DNA of 64,000 nt from Armadillidium nasatum (Eukaryota > Arthropoda > Malacostraca > Isopoda > Armadillidiidae): assembly GCA_009176605.1 (NCBI GenBank), contig SEYY01000156.1, positions 1 through 64,000 of the forward strand. Direction: 5' to 3'. This document shows, one piece after another, positions 25,109-48,814 of this stretch (positions within the stretch are counted from its first letter, which is position 1; each line of letters opens with the position of its first letter). The notes beneath the pieces are model-generated. The model was not told where the DNA came from. It was given only the letters and a program-made list of their open reading frames with translations, and did not search any database. Position numbers and translations under genes: made by a program.

Positions 25109-25259
25109 CGCCTGTGACCCTTGCGACTACCGATGGATATCGTTGTATACCATTCATTAATGAAACAGCGCTTTCTTTTATTAAGTTAATCTCTGCTCCA
25201 TTATCTATTAAGGAATGGAAACAAGTTCCTGGATAGTCTACTACTTCTACTGCTACCAT
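25109..25259 (-). pseudogene. GypB aspartic protease, N-terminal part
   Basis: The - strand reads CFHSLIDNGAEINLIKESAV, a retropepsin active-site box in the D-x-G-A form, followed by a strand-rich stretch that runs into the gap. It comes just after the end of gag, as expected for Ty3/gypsy. Confidence 0.65.
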
Positions 25260-25415
25260 TAAAGGTTGGGTCTCGCATTTCGAAAATTGTAGAAGTAGGG
25301 TTTCACTCTTATTTCTCCTTTAAACTATCGGAGGTTAACTCTGTTACTAATGGGGGACTCCTACAAGGAGCAGTTAACCCTTCAACCGTGACCGGCCCCT
25401 CAGTCACGGGGTCAA

Positions 25416-27190
25416 TTAGTTTAAAGGACGCTCTTGTTGATTTCGCGCCGGCAAACCCCCAGTGGTGTGTTCATTCTCCGTTGATGACCGTCTCGAAGAT
25501 CTTGAAGTTCTTCTAGCTGGTGGAGAATTACTTTCTCGTCGCGGTTTTCTGTTTTTCCATTCCGGACAATGTTTGCCCACATGACCGTATTGGTTTACAT
25601 ACGGGACAATTCTCCGGAAGGCGACGTTGTTGTTGTTGTTGTTGTTGGTTGATATTGTGAACACTTGAAGGACAAGTGCCCACTCTTTTTGCAGATGGAA
25701 CACTTGTTGTTCAGAATATAACAAGTGTCCGTTGAGTGCGTTGTTTTATCGCAAAAACTACACCACTGGTTGTTTTGCCGTTGCGAAGTTTTACGCGCAC
25801 GATTATCTCTGTCTACGGTCATCCGACCGTCCCGAAGAGCTAGAGCTATCGCTATCTTTACGCGGTTTGTCCCTAACGAATTTGGGACTGCGGTTTCCCG
25901 TAGATTTCTTTTGACGTCTTTCTTTCCTTTTCGACTTTTTCTCGACCGGCGGTTGTGGAGGTGGTTGGACATTGGAGGGATTATTCTTCCAACGTTTTAC
26001 CACATCCGTCCACAACTTTTGCTGGGGTCTCGATTCAGCCACCACCCGGGAAATATCTATTACTTCAGGAACTGGTACTTGGGTATGTCCCTTAAAGTCC
26101 TGAAGGTGTCTATCAGCCAGATTTACCAGTTGATCAAAGGAAACTTTATTTCCCGAACACCATTCGTGGTTACGGAGATAACTTGAGATCTCCTTGTTAA
26201 TCGAATTTGGTAAGGCTGCAAGAAACACTTGACGTAGTGTCTCATGCTCTTTACAGGCTTCTGTTGAAGTGGTGGGGTAGGCTTTCTTCGCGAGATCCAG
26301 TAAACGGATAGCAAAAATCCTGACTGTTTCATTCTTGTTCATTTTGGCAGTCATAAAGTTTTGAACGGCCCGCTCTTGTCTGACGGTGTCCTCGTTGATA
26401 AACAAATCTAGTAGACTCTGTTTAATGTCTTCATAAGACTTATCTGCCTTATGGAGTTGATGGTATAGGGCCAAATAAGACGACTGCAAATATGATCCCA
26501 AGAGCCTTAACCAGTCCTGTTTTTGGGTTGGGTACAGGATCGAGCAATATTCTTCAAATTCTCTGAAGAATACCTTTAAGTCTTGGTCAGTATCAGGATT
26601 AAATTTAGCGGGTGGCACTGCCTTGTTAGATTTAGGCTTAGTTAACAATTGTGTCATCATCGCCATTGTCTGGGATAACCATAGAGTTGTGAGCCTGCTG
26701 AACCGCTAAACTCTCTTTACAAACTCCCTGAATTGTCTATCCGTCATTTTCCGGTTGGTTAGAGATTGGGGTTACTTGCGGGGTTCATGGTTGGTTGTTG
26801 CTGATCTCCTCCGTCAACCTCACAAGCTACTGCTACCGACTGCTTCTTTTCCTTCGGCCATACTGACCGTTCAGGTGATGTTGTTAGTGCAGCAGCAGGA
26901 GCTGGATCTTGACGAGCCTACAACATTTCCAATATAAGGGTATTTTGCTTGCTCAGTCGTTGATCTATCTCTCGCATATATTTCATGGAATTCACAACCA
27001 TGTCCTCCAATTTTGTGAAGTGTTCTCGATCCACAAATTGGACATCACGCAAGGATTCACCCCTCGGGTTATCGTTCTGTTGTTCCGGTGTGGACGCAGC
27101 GATATTGTCAGTTTGGAGAAGTTCATCAAACTCGATCAACTGGTCCGTGTTCATTTTTGCCTCCTCATTGCTTACATTTTTCTCTGCCAT
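25416..27190 (-). pseudogene. GypB gag (capsid and zinc knuckles)
   Basis: The start MAEKNVSNEEAKMNTDQ lies 34 bases downstream of the primer binding site. The capsid follows at 26666-25803, with PPAKFNPDTDQDLKVFFREF, WLRLLGSYLQSSYLALYHQL and MNKNETVRIFAIRLLDLAKK, a retrotransposon-gag type helical domain. A basic Ser-rich linker (KRKERRQKKSTGNRSPKFV) comes next. Two CCHC knuckles (CSICKKSGHLSFKC and CPVCNQYGHVGKHC) lie near 25560-25700. Gag packages the RNA into virus-like particles. A close relative is at 31243-32991. Part of a broken fossil. Confidence 0.85.
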
Positions 27191-27223
27191 TGTTGTTGAT
27201 GTTATTTTCGTTCCTTTTTCGTG

Positions 27224-27241
27224 ACCCTGGCAAGGTCGCCA
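27224..27241 (-). promoter_or_regulatory. primer binding site of GypB
   Basis: TGGCGACCTTGCCAGG on the - strand, right after the LTR. Its first eight bases are complementary to a tRNA ending GGTCGCCA. The related copy GypC has TGACGACCCTGCCA at the same place (about 33041). Confidence 0.7.
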
Positions 27242-27242
27242 A

Positions 27243-28180
27243 AATTACTACCAACAGGAAAAAAAATCTAAATTTAAATAAAGGTAAGGTTATAGTAACA
27301 CTCACGGTAGTTGTTGATTCCACTGGTGAGTTTATAATCAGTGGACGAAGGCGATGATGAGACTAGTAGTTGAAGATGACGTTGACGTTGCAGTATGACA
27401 TTCACGATCAGCGATTTTCAGATACGTGGAGAATACCATTCGATCACAGAAAGGAACGGTTATAGTGAAATTATTGCAATGAGGTCAAAGAAAAATGAAA
27501 TAAAAAAAAAATCCGTTTATTTGTCGACAAGAAATTGTTGATATACAGATGTCAAAGATAATCGGAAAATTTACAAATCTCTAGTTTGAGAACGGATAAT
27601 CAGAACGAATAATTGATGTTGAAAGAACCTAACAGACCGGAATTATTCAAAAGACGGGCGCGGTTTTTATTCGAAACTTAAACCTTATGGAATTTGAAGA
27701 TTGGGTTAACTCGTAGAACGTTGACGAATAGATGATGTACGTAGTTCCCAGACTCGGGACTATAAAGATAAAATTTTATAAGAATAAATTTTATGTACAT
27801 TAAATTTTTACACATGCATTACTCTGATAAAATACATACGTGTATTCCGTTGTGTTGTTTGGAGATACACAAGTTTCTTATACAGTTTATTAGAGTCAAT
27901 ATTGTTAATTAAAGATGTTAAGTATTCTATATTGAATTTCAAAATTGAAAGTTTATTTTACTAAATGTTTATAGAAAACTTTGTATTAAATTCTAAGTTA
28001 TAAAGAAAACCTAAAAAAAAGAAAAATGGTTAGAAATTATCTACAACAAGAAAACGTAAATGATATCTTAGCTGTCTATAACTCTCGATTTTCTTTCTCT
28101 GCTCTAGTCCATGGTTAATCTCATGGCTACAATTCTGAAAATATAACAAGAATTAGCATATAAGCATATGCTTATACCCC
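27243..28180 (-). repeat. LTR of GypB (about 936 bp)
   Basis: Bounded on one side by the primer binding site and on the other by a polypurine tract (GGTAAGGGGG near 28180-28190) that precedes TATAAGCATATGCTTATA. Part of it (near 27975-28015) matches the GypC LTR near 33695-33735, including the words TTTGTATTAAATTCTAAG. The ends lack a clear TG...CA, so the borders are approximate. Confidence 0.6.
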
Positions 28181-28364
28181 CTTACCAAAGTTGGTCTCGG
28201 TACGACGAAAAATAACCAACTTTACTGAAGGCAAGGTAGGGATATATGAAGAAGTTGATTCATAATGACTTAATTATGAAGCCTAGTTGAAAAAGAAAGT
28301 TCCCTAAAACCAAAAAAAAAACACCTTACCCCTCTATCCTAATAAATGAAAGAAAAATAGAAAC

Positions 28365-28952
28365 CTAGTCAAGGTGATCTATGTCAGTCACCTGTTTAAA
28401 AACCCGAGTAAGTTCCTTTAGAGCAAACTCTTTTGAGAGGCCTTTTTCTTTCGCGAACTTCCACATTGCGTTTGAATGTAATGTAGCGAAAGTAGTGAAC
28501 TCCGATGATCTAACGGATGTTGAAGAAGTGGGATTGTTACCCGATAAATTTTTAGAACACCTTTCTCGCGCAGCATTTTGACGTCGTACCTTCCTACGCT
28601 GATTACATTTCTTTTGTAATCTTTTAACTTTTGGCGTGGAAGACGTGGTTGACGTTGGCGTCGGAAGAATTTTAGATTTGGAAGTTGGTTGAGGACCATC
28701 CGAACCCGAACCTGTTTTAGTTTTTACTTTTCCTCCGTCAAACAGTGGTGATGACTCGGAAGTTGAAGGTTGTTCGCCCAGGTTCTTGGAACTCTCGAAC
28801 ACCCGAGAACGAAAAAATTTCCCGGTTTCCGTTTTACCCATGGCTCGCCTTTTATGAGTAGAGTGTACCGTCCTTGGCTGATTGAGGCGATATTCAATCC
28901 GTCCTTGGATTCCTGAAGGTCCGGGGATAGACTCTACTTCCTCAACAATCAA
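28365..28952 (-). pseudogene. 3'-most ORF of a Gyp relative, S/T-rich and basic
   Basis: A 195-codon ORF whose ATG overlaps the end of the preceding SGNH-like ORF by 11 bases, a compact retroelement arrangement. Ser/Thr/Pro-rich stretches (SKSKILPTPTSTTSSTPK) alternate with a strongly basic one (KRLQKKCNQRRKVRRQNAA). The C-terminal part looks helical (MWKFAKEKGLSKEFALKELT). It ends about 185 bp before the LTR of GypB. No known domain is recognised; the basic block suggests nucleic-acid binding. Confidence 0.5.
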
Positions 28953-29586
28953 CTGGTGTCGTGGTAGTGGTTGTTGGGATGGTGGTTGTAGCTGTAGCTG
29001 GTCTGTGGTCCTGAGTCCTCCGTTGAAAATGGGTTAGACTCAAGAAGGCGAACATTTCATCAAAGGCGGTTTCTGTATAATGCAGACCATCATAACACAG
29101 ATCTAGAGCATCCAACCTGTCCGACCCTCCCATCCAAAATTTGTGATGAGGATTGCTTTGACCTTTGCTGTTATAATAGCTGTCGAAAACAGCTTTCATT
29201 AAAAAGGTCCGCTTTTGAAACCATGGCTGGTTATTACCTTGTATTTCGACTGTCTTCCCAAACATTTCACGAGCCTTTATGTTAAGAAAGGCTCGTTGAA
29301 ACTGGGGATGTTTTTCAAGCAAGGGTATTAGGTCACTCCTACCTTTGCGGTGTAAAAAGGTTTCATTAAAGGTGGCTATGTCCTTCATTATAGGAATGAC
29401 AAGGTATACCCTCACTGCAGGGTTACGTTGAGCGGCTATCCGGGTTATAGCATCCATCTGAACGGGAACATAGGACAGATTGCACGCAGAATTCCAGGTA
29501 ATGACTTGGATGGAATTGTTCTCAGAGGACAGAGGAACCTTTTTCCACATGGAGCACGTTAGTCCAAATATATATATCTGATCCAA
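28942..29586 (-). pseudogene. SGNH-hydrolase-like ORF of a Gyp relative
   Basis: A 214-codon open stretch placed, as in GypA, between pol and the 3' LTR. It has an ITWNSACNLSYVPVQMDAI block, then RVYLVIPIMKDIATFNETF, matching AQLYIMIPIFPDLPYY of GypA. Near 29060-29110 it has LCYDGLHYTETAFDEMFAFL, matching VDGIHPSNEFIDALWRLL. The shared D-G-(L/I)-H motif and the preceding strand fit SGNH blocks III and V. Block I would lie beyond the (TA)n tract at 29598 where the copy stops. Two independent copies with the same layout suggest a real component of the family and not a chance capture in one copy. Confidence 0.55.
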
Positions 29587-29594
29587 CGGTCCAT

Positions 29595-31003
<1,409 letters not shown>

Positions 31004-31234
31004 TTATTTGCAACAATCGGTCAAGTCACGCAATGTACGTGCGTTAAGTCCGTCAACTGCCGCCATGTTATTAAGATATGCCAGAGGCTCATGGTCAGTG
31101 AAAATAATGAACTTCGAACACAAGAATGGTCGTAAAGTTTTAATAGCCCATCTCAATGCTGCAAGCTCCTCCGTTGTATAGTTACTCCCAATGGGAGTAG
31201 TTAACCCGTCAACCGTGACTGGCCACTCAGTCAC
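31004..31234 (-). pseudogene. GypC RNase H remnant
   Basis: The peptide TEELAALRWAIKTLRPFLCS followed by FIIFTDHEPLAYLNNM is the central and C-terminal part of a Ty3/gypsy RNase H, with the TDH motif. No other pol domain of this copy is visible. Confidence 0.75.
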
Positions 31235-31242
31235 GGGGTCAA

Positions 31243-32991
31243 TTAGTTTAAAGGTTGCTCTTTATTTTGCTCTGGCAAACCCCCATTGGCATTTTTAATC
31301 TCCGCCGTTGATCGTCTTGAAGTTTGTGATTTTCTTCTGGGATTTGGTGGAGAATTACTCTGTTGTCTAGGTCGTCGGTTTTTCCATTCCGGACAATGTT
31401 TGCCCACATGACCATACTGGTTACATACGGGACAATTCTCCGGATACCGTCGTTGTTGGGTTTGACCTTGACGTTTTGGATTTTTTGAGCACTTGTCAAC
31501 TCTTCTTGCAAATAGAACACATGTTAAAAATGTAACAAGTGTCCTTTGAATGAGTGTCTTCATTGCAAAAACTGCACCACTGGTTGTTTTGCCTTTGCGA
31601 AGTTTGTCGCTTGCGATTATTATGTCAGCAGTCATCCGACTGTCTCGAAGAGCTGGAACTTTCGCTACTTTTACATTGCTTGTCCCTTACGAACTTGGGA
31701 CTGCGGTTTCCCGTAGTCTTCTTTTGACATCCTTCCTTTTTCTCGACCGGCTTTTGTGGAGGCAGTTGGGCATTGGAAAAAGTATTTTTCCATTGCTTCA
31801 CCAGTTTCACCCATGGCTTCGGTTGGGTTCTCATCTCAGCAGAAACTCTGGAGATATTCACAACTTCAGGAACGGCTACTTTTTCATGCCCTTTTGTCCT
31901 GAAAGTGTCTATCGGCCAGGTTTACCAGCTGATCAAAGGAGACTTTGTTTCCCGAACACCACTCATGATTATGCAGATAACTTGCGATTTTTCTGTTGAT
32001 GGCAAGGCTGCTAGAAACACTTGACGTAATGTCTCATGTTCCTTACAGTCCTTTGCCGAAGTGGTGGGGTAAACCTTCCTTGCGAGATCCATCAACCTGA
32101 TAGCAAAGATCCTGACTGTCTAATTCTTTCACATTTTAGCAGCCATAAAATCATGGACTGCTCGTTCTTGTCTCACTGAATCCTCATTATTAAACAGGTC
32201 CAGCAGGTTCTGTTTAATTTCTTCATAAGGCTTATCTGCCTCATGGAGTTGATGATAGAGGGCCAGATAGAGGATTGTAAATACGAACCCAAGAGCCTTA
32301 ACCAATCCTGCTTTTGAGTTGGGTACTGGATTGTGCAATATTTCTCGAATTCACGAAAGAATACTGTGTCAGGGTTAAATTTCGCTGGTGGCACAGCCTT
32401 GTTAGATTTTGGCTTATTGAACATTTGTGCCATCTTCTTTATTGTCTGAGAAACCATAGCGTTGTGAGCTTGTTGTGCAGCTAAACTTTCCGCTACGATT
32501 TCCCGGAACTGCTGATCAGTCATTGTGCTTGTCGAGTTATGGGGTGCGCTTGGGGTGTTTATTAACGGTTGCATAGGTATATACATAGGTAGGGATGGTG
32601 GTATTTATGGTCCACCGTCAACCTCTCGATCTACTGCCCCGTGCGGTTTCCTATCCTTAGGACGTACCGACCTTTCCGGTGATAATGCAGTAGCTAATTG
32701 GACGGGATCTACATGAGCTGATAGTAATTCCATTATCTTTTTATTCTGCTCGCTTAATCGTAGATCTACCTCTCGAGAATACCTAATTACACCTGCTAGT
32801 ATCTCTTGCATGTTTTCCATTGTGAGTTGATCCACTGGTTGAAAATCATGCAAATTTCCCCAGGGTTCATCCGTTGATTCTGGTGTGGACATGGCATTAT
32901 TGTTGAATTGGGATAGATTCTCCAATTCACTTAACTGGTCCACATTCACTTTTGGTTCGTCATTATTCAGTACTTTGTTATTTTCTGCCAT
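31243..32991 (-). pseudogene. GypC gag
   Basis: The start at 32991 (MAENNKVLNNDEPKVNVDQL) is collinear with GypB gag. Capsid words, the basic S-rich linker (GNRSPKFVRDKQCKSSESS) and the final CCHC knuckle are recognisable. Several breaks. Confidence 0.8.
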
Positions 32992-33041
32992 TATGTTGTT
33001 GAGTACGTTGTTCCTTTTCTGTGATCATGGCAGGGTCGTCA

Positions 33042-33940
33042 AAATTTTTCTCTGTAAGCTTAATGCCTTGTATTCAAACTCAACAGAAATTTTTTTTTTA
33101 AAAAAATGATGATGAAACTCACGTTTTAAAGTTAATCCTCAGACAAAGTTGGGTTGTACCGGCCTTTTCAGATGGTGGTGGTGTTGAATTGAAGATCTAC
33201 GACTTCAACGATCAAAACCACTCAGGCACATTGCAAGGGCAATAATAATCACTATAAGGAACAACTTGCAGCAGGATATGATAAATTCAAAAGGCAAAAA
33301 AAAAAAAAAGTTTGTCATTGAAAAAAACAAAAAAACTGAATCTTTTAATAATTGAAAGTTTAATAATAACGCCAGAGATGAACAAAATAAGGAACTATTA
33401 ACAAAGAAACAAGGCAGATCAGAGCTTAAGGTTGAATTGAAACTGACGGGAATTTATGTTCCTTAATGACTGTTTGTCAAAGAAACCACCCGTTGTCACT
33501 TTATAGTTGAGTGCAGTTCAGTTGTAAATTGTAAATTGATTTTGGTACTGGAGAAGAACTGGTTATCAACACTTTAGATGTATTCAAATAATTTATAGTT
33601 GAGAGTTCGTAAAGTTGTTATATCTTGTCGTTTTATTTTCAACCTATCAATTTAAAATAGTTATTTTTGTATTAAAATTCCAAGTATAAAGTAGAGTTAA
33701 CTTTGTATTAAATTCTAAGTTATAAAGAAAGTTAACCTAGGGAAGAAAAATATAAAAGTTAGAAAAACAAGCTAAAAAAATGTAAATTAATTATCTTTTA
33801 ATTGACTGTTGTCAAATTCCATTTTTTTTCATTTTCTTCAGACAGCCACATCCTATTATTTTTTTTCTCACCAATTTCTATAGGGAAGTAAAGAATAATA
33901 AAGTTAGAATGGCACATGAATGTGCACATGCTCACAAAAA
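33042..33940 (-). repeat. LTR of GypC
   Basis: Placed between the primer-site-like block at 33041 and the MITE that begins near 33946. It shares the stretch around TTTGTATTAAATTCTAAG with the GypB LTR. The outer border is approximate, and a small palindrome (TGTGCACATG) lies near it. Confidence 0.5.
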
Positions 33941-33945
33941 AAAGG

Positions 33946-34275
33946 CTTAGGTGTAGATTGTTTCTGAGTTTCGATATTTTTTATATCGATATTTTATTTT
34001 AATCGATATCCTTACCATTAAGGTAGCTGTATGTCGCGGCAACGTTCTTGTATAGGTTAGGCCTCTTTTACGGCAACTTCGGTAGTTCAGGTTATGATAA
34101 GTCGAACTAAGTACGCTAGAAAAGTAAGTAATAATAATATGTGTGGTTTAATAGGGCCGTAGGCCTGTATCTCGCGGCAACGTTCTTGTATAGGTTAGGC
34201 CTCTTTTACGGCAGCTTCGATATTTTCGAATATCGATATTTTCTAAAAATCGAAACTCAGAAGCAATCTACACCT
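33946..34275. mobile_element. MITE with 25-30 bp terminal inverted repeats and an internal direct repeat
   Basis: The left end reads AGGTGTAGATTGTTTCTGAG and the right end is its near-perfect inverse (CTCAGAAGCAATCTACACCT). Both continue into CGATATT-rich arms with TTTCGAT and ATCGAAA. Inside, about 50 bp (CGCGGCAACGTTCTTGTATA...) occur twice in direct orientation at about 34035 and 34173. No ORF. The structure is that of a non-autonomous DNA transposon of about 330 bp; the superfamily is not clear. The right end is 8 bp from a (TA)n tract. Confidence 0.8.
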
Positions 34276-34279
34276 TTAC

Positions 34280-41217
<6,938 letters not shown>

Positions 41218-41278
41218 ACATCTATTCTATAAATGTTTGTAAGGTTCTTTTAATTATATTTACATTTTTATTTTACAG

Positions 41279-41362
41279 GCTATTGACAAACATGGTATTA
41301 GTGCCCTTTTAGCAGCTATTTGGGAAGGACATACAGAATGTGTTAAAGTTTTACTAGAGGCA
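41279..41362 (+). CDS. MTPN: myotrophin, exon 3 (ankyrin repeat)
   Basis: An 84-base exon encoding 28 residues, AIDKHGISALLAAIWEGHTE and then CVKVLLEA. It aligns with vertebrate [20 protein letters not shown] and CVKLLLSK, which is also exactly 28 residues in phase 0. It carries the ankyrin helix pair with the typical LLxA...GH...CVxxLL pattern. The acceptor is TTTATTTTACAG at 41278. The donor that keeps the phase is GT at 41363 (GCA|GTTAAG), weaker than consensus; a GTATGG a few bases on would change the phase. Together with exon 2 this covers residues about 24-89 of a protein of about 118. The last exon (GADK... in vertebrates) was not found up to 64000. Confidence 0.87.
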
Positions 41363-43483
<2,121 letters not shown>

Positions 43484-44399
43484 TCTACCTAATTCCACCA
43501 GAGTTGGGGAACATTCAGAATCTTGTCACCAATGGCCAACGGGACCCGATACACGGCGTTTAAAAGAGTGCAAGTCAAAGGAAGTTGGGAAAACAGATAA
43601 TGGGAGTGTGTTCCAGACTTTACCAGTAGAGTACATGTAGGAATGAGCATAGCGGTTAAGTCTGGGCCGGAGAGTTGGACAGAGAAAGGATGAGACTGTG
43701 TAGAAAGTCGTGTCGCATGAGCCCTACTCAATGGAGGAGGTATGCGACGTGAAAGTTCAGAAGAGCAATGTCCATTGTAATAGCGATAGTATAGAGAAAG
43801 TGATGCAACAATTCAACGGGAAGAAAGAGACTGGAGAGAGTTAGTAAGAGCAGGAGAAGTACTCTATACAGGGACGAGCAACACCCCTATACAGAGCAAG
43901 CAACTGTGGTGGCGTAAAAAAAATCACGAAGGCGTCTCAGAACACTCAACCTCTTGGAAGCTTGTTTAGAGAGAGAAATAATGTGATCTTTCCAAGAAAG
44001 ATCATGAGAAAAAGAAACACCAAGAATATTGAGGACAGATGAAGGTTTGAGTTGAGTGTTTTCGAAGATTTCATAGTTGTGTGGAAAATTGTGTCAAGTA
44101 GGAAGATGGGGGAATTGAGTTTTTGAGGCATTGAAAACAAACCATGTTTTCTCTGCCCCAATTTGAAATACGAGAAAGATCAGAGGTCAGTTACTCCAAT
44201 CCATCCTTCTTGAATTGTTTAACTGCTGTTGGGATGGGAGTACTTCAAACTGAAAGGAGTAACGAAGGGTGGATTTATCGGCATAGGAATGTATAGGAGA
44301 AGAAATAATAGAGAGAAAGTCATTGATGAAAATTAGAAAAGAGTTGGAGATAGGACAGATCCTTAAGGAGCACCACTATTTGTAAATTTATAGGAAGAA

Positions 44400-44972
44400 C
44401 TATGACCGTCTACAACAGCTGCTATAGAACGACTGGAAAGAAAGATAGATTCCGAAAGAGGAATGTTTGGAAATCAAAGCTTTGTGCCAGACTCTACCGA
44501 AGGCTTTCGATATGTCTAGCGCCACAGCGAAAGACTCACCGAAACCCCGAGGAGAGGAGGACCAAGAGTCAGAAAGTAGGGAAAGAAGATCACCAGTAGA
44601 ACGTTCTTTACGAAAGCCATACTGGCGATCAGAGATAAGATTAGAAGAATTAAGGTGTATCCAAATTTTCCTATTAAGGATAGATTGGAAAACTTTAGAA
44701 AGAACGGAGGTTAGAGAAATAGGACGATAATTAGAGGGTTGAGAGGGGTCCCCCTTCTTCGGCACTGGTTGAATGAGCTCACGTTTCCAGCAAGAAGGGA
44801 AGATCGAAGTAGAAATGCAAAGACGAAATAATTTACCAAGGCAGGGTGCAAGCTCGGAAGCACAAATTTTGAGAACAGCAGGAGGAATACCATCAGGACC
44901 ATACGCCTTCTTAGTGTTAAGCTCAGAGAGAGCAGAAATGACATCTTTAGAAAAAATTACAATGTTAGGCAT
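44400..44972 (-). pseudogene. J5 reverse transcriptase, fingers and palm
   Basis: A 190-codon open stretch: KKAYGPDGIPPAVLKICASE, IFPSCWKRELIQPVPKKGDP, SNYRPISLTSVLSKVFQSIL, QYGFRKERSTGDLLSLLSDS and ESFAVALDISKAFGRVWHK. These are RT motifs 0 to A of non-LTR elements. Motif C (YADD) would follow near 44250 but lies in another, damaged frame. Confidence 0.87.
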
Positions 44973-45542
44973 AAGTAAGTTGGAGGGGGTTGAAGGAGGA
45001 GGAATAGCTCCGGGATCGTCTAAGGTAGAGTTAGAGGCAAAAGTATGAGTGAAGAGTTCAGCTTTAGTAGAAGGTAAAATGGCAGTTGTGCCATCAGAAG
45101 AAACTAGAGGAGGGAAAGAGGAAGAAGCAAAGTTAGAGTTAACATTTTTTGCAAAATGCCAGAATGGGCGAGAGGAAGAAGAGCCAGAAAGATTATGGCA
45201 TTTGCGGTGGAGAAAAGTTTTTAGTATCTCGAAGATTTAGATTTTGCACGATTCCGGGATGAAATATTAATTGAATGTGTTTCGGGAGTTTGAAGACGAC
45301 GGTAATCTCTGAAAGCAGTCATCCCTACGGCGGATAATGCGAGAACAAGTAGAGTTAAACCAAGGTTTATTAGGTTTAGTAGAAGGGAAAGAATATGGAA
45401 TGTATGCCTCCATGCCAGAGAGAATCACCTCGGTTATATGCTCAGCACACTCCGAGTGATCCCTCCCACGAAAGCAATAATCATTCCATGGGAAATCAGA
45501 GAAGTAGAACCGCAAGTCAGACTAGTTAGCAGCACCGAAGTG

Positions 45543-46289
45543 TTACAAACGTCTCCTCGCCGAAGGCGGGGGTCGTTCTTGCGGAAGACTTGAAGAGACA
45601 GAACAAGATACAGAGATAAGAAGGTGATCGGATGAACCCAGAGGAGGAAAGAGTTTAACAGAATAAGGAGAAGGATTAGAAGTTAGGAAAAGATCAAGTA
45701 TGTTGGGTTCATCACCAAGACGGTCAGGGATACGGGTAGGGAGTTGCACCAACTGCTCAAGGATGTTCTGGATAGAAAAGTTGAAGGCGAGTTCACCGGC
45801 TGGATCATTAGAACTAGATGAAAGTCATTGGCGATGGTGAACATTGAAATCACCTAAAACGATGACTTCGGAGAAATGAGAAGAAAAGAGAATGTGCTCT
45901 ATTTTGGAGTTTAAGTAGTCGAAGAATTTAGGATAGTCAGTAGAATTAGGAGATAAATAAACAGAACAAATAAATTTAGTAATAGAATTGGAAGAGAGCG
46001 TAAGCCATAAAGTAGAGATTTCAGGAGACTCCAAATTATAGACACAAGAGCAAATAACATCATTGTGCACATATGCACAACCACCGCCTTTGGCTGAAAA
46101 TTGAGGATAGAGACAGTAGGAGGTAACAGAATAAGGTTTGCTGTCAGCACACTCAAGCAACTGAGTTTTGGTTAGAAACAAAATATGAGGTTTAGAAGAA
46201 GAGAGATGGTGTTCGACAAAGGGAAAATTAGAAAAAAAGACCGCGAATGTTGCAGAAATTAATGAAAAAAAGACCGTGCACAGGGACAA
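45543..46289 (-). pseudogene. J5 AP-type endonuclease
   Basis: Two open pieces carry the domain. One (45825-46289) has LTKTQLLECADSKPYSV, QFSAKGGGCAYV, SVYLSPNSTDYPKFFDYL and VIVLGDFNVHHRQ. The other (45543-45752) has [12 protein letters not shown] and [16 protein letters not shown] and SDH are the catalytic motifs of the exonuclease-III-like fold. The frame shifts between the two. Confidence 0.85.
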
Positions 46290-46301
46290 ACCGGACGCCG
46301 G

Positions 46302-46433
46302 GTCATGGCTTAACCATCCCCATCATTGGTGTCCGCCAACTCCCAAGTGATGATGGGGTGAGGGGTGGATGAGGGGCATTCTTTGGATGCCGCCCCTCGA
46401 AGCATCTCCGAGGCAGCTCTTAGTTTCGCCATT
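46302..46433 (-). pseudogene. J5 leader micro-ORF
   Basis: An ATG at 46433 opens a frame of about 43 codons beginning MAKLRAASEMLRGAASKE and ending TNDGDG before a stop. The same 18-residue start with three changes is present in J4 at 40072. It lies upstream of the endonuclease, in the position of ORF1, but is far too short for a normal ORF1. Confidence 0.5.
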
Positions 46434-46700
46434 TTGTTTTGTTTTATAAAGGTAATGTAAGAGAAAGCCCTTGTAAATTTATGGGAATATGTGAAGAAAT
46501 GGGGTGGAGAGGTAGTGGGAGCATGGACACTGCAATATGAGGTGAAGGTACACTAGAGACCTTCTGAGAAGGTGAAACGCGAAAAGGAACGAACCAAAGG
46601 GCAATTGAGTGAAACGGAATTGTCTAGCCCATCCTATCACTCCGCAGGTTAGGCCCAATGGGGGTACTTGCATCGCTTCAGACGACGCTATATCCTCCCC

Positions 46701-47589
<889 letters not shown>

Positions 47590-47679
<90 letters not shown>
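47590..47679. repeat. (TA)n microsatellite
   Basis: About 90 bp of TA, left flank of a small MITE-like element. Confidence 0.97.

Positions 47680-48814
<1,135 letters not shown>

Larger units (their letters stand above)
25109..28180 (-). mobile_element. Ty3/gypsy fossil GypB: LTR, gag and protease start
   Basis: A second element of the same lineage on the - strand. Parts: LTR about 28178-27243; primer binding site TGGCGACCTTGCCAGG starting at 27241, of the type used by mdg1/412-like elements with tRNA-Arg; gag from the ATG at 27190 down to about 25416; and a protease start near 25230-25259. It reaches the assembly gap, where it is cut. Its gag and protease differ clearly from GypA, so these are two related families or subfamilies. 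The element is broken, with several breaks. Upstream of its LTR lie the 3' ORFs of another copy (28365-29586), as if two copies shared one LTR. Confidence 0.85.
31004..33940 (-). mobile_element. Ty3/gypsy fossil GypC: LTR, gag and RNase H remnant
   Basis: A third relative, closest to GypB. Parts on the - strand: LTR about 33940-33042; primer-site-like TGACGACCCTGCCA at 33041; gag 32991 to 31243 with the same capsid words (PPAKFNPDT, WLRLLGSYLQSS) and knuckle (CPVCNQYGHVGKHC); and an RNase H remnant at 31004-31234 (TEELAALRWAIKTLRPF, FTDHEPLAYLNNM). Much shorter than a full element and broken, with about ten breaks. The gag end has the same words as GypB near 25376-25420. Clearly an old, non-functional copy. 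Confidence 0.82.

Noticed and set aside
25725-26186. 153-codon ORF on the + strand
   Set aside because: It is the complement of GypB gag, where the - strand shows capsid and zinc-knuckle motifs.
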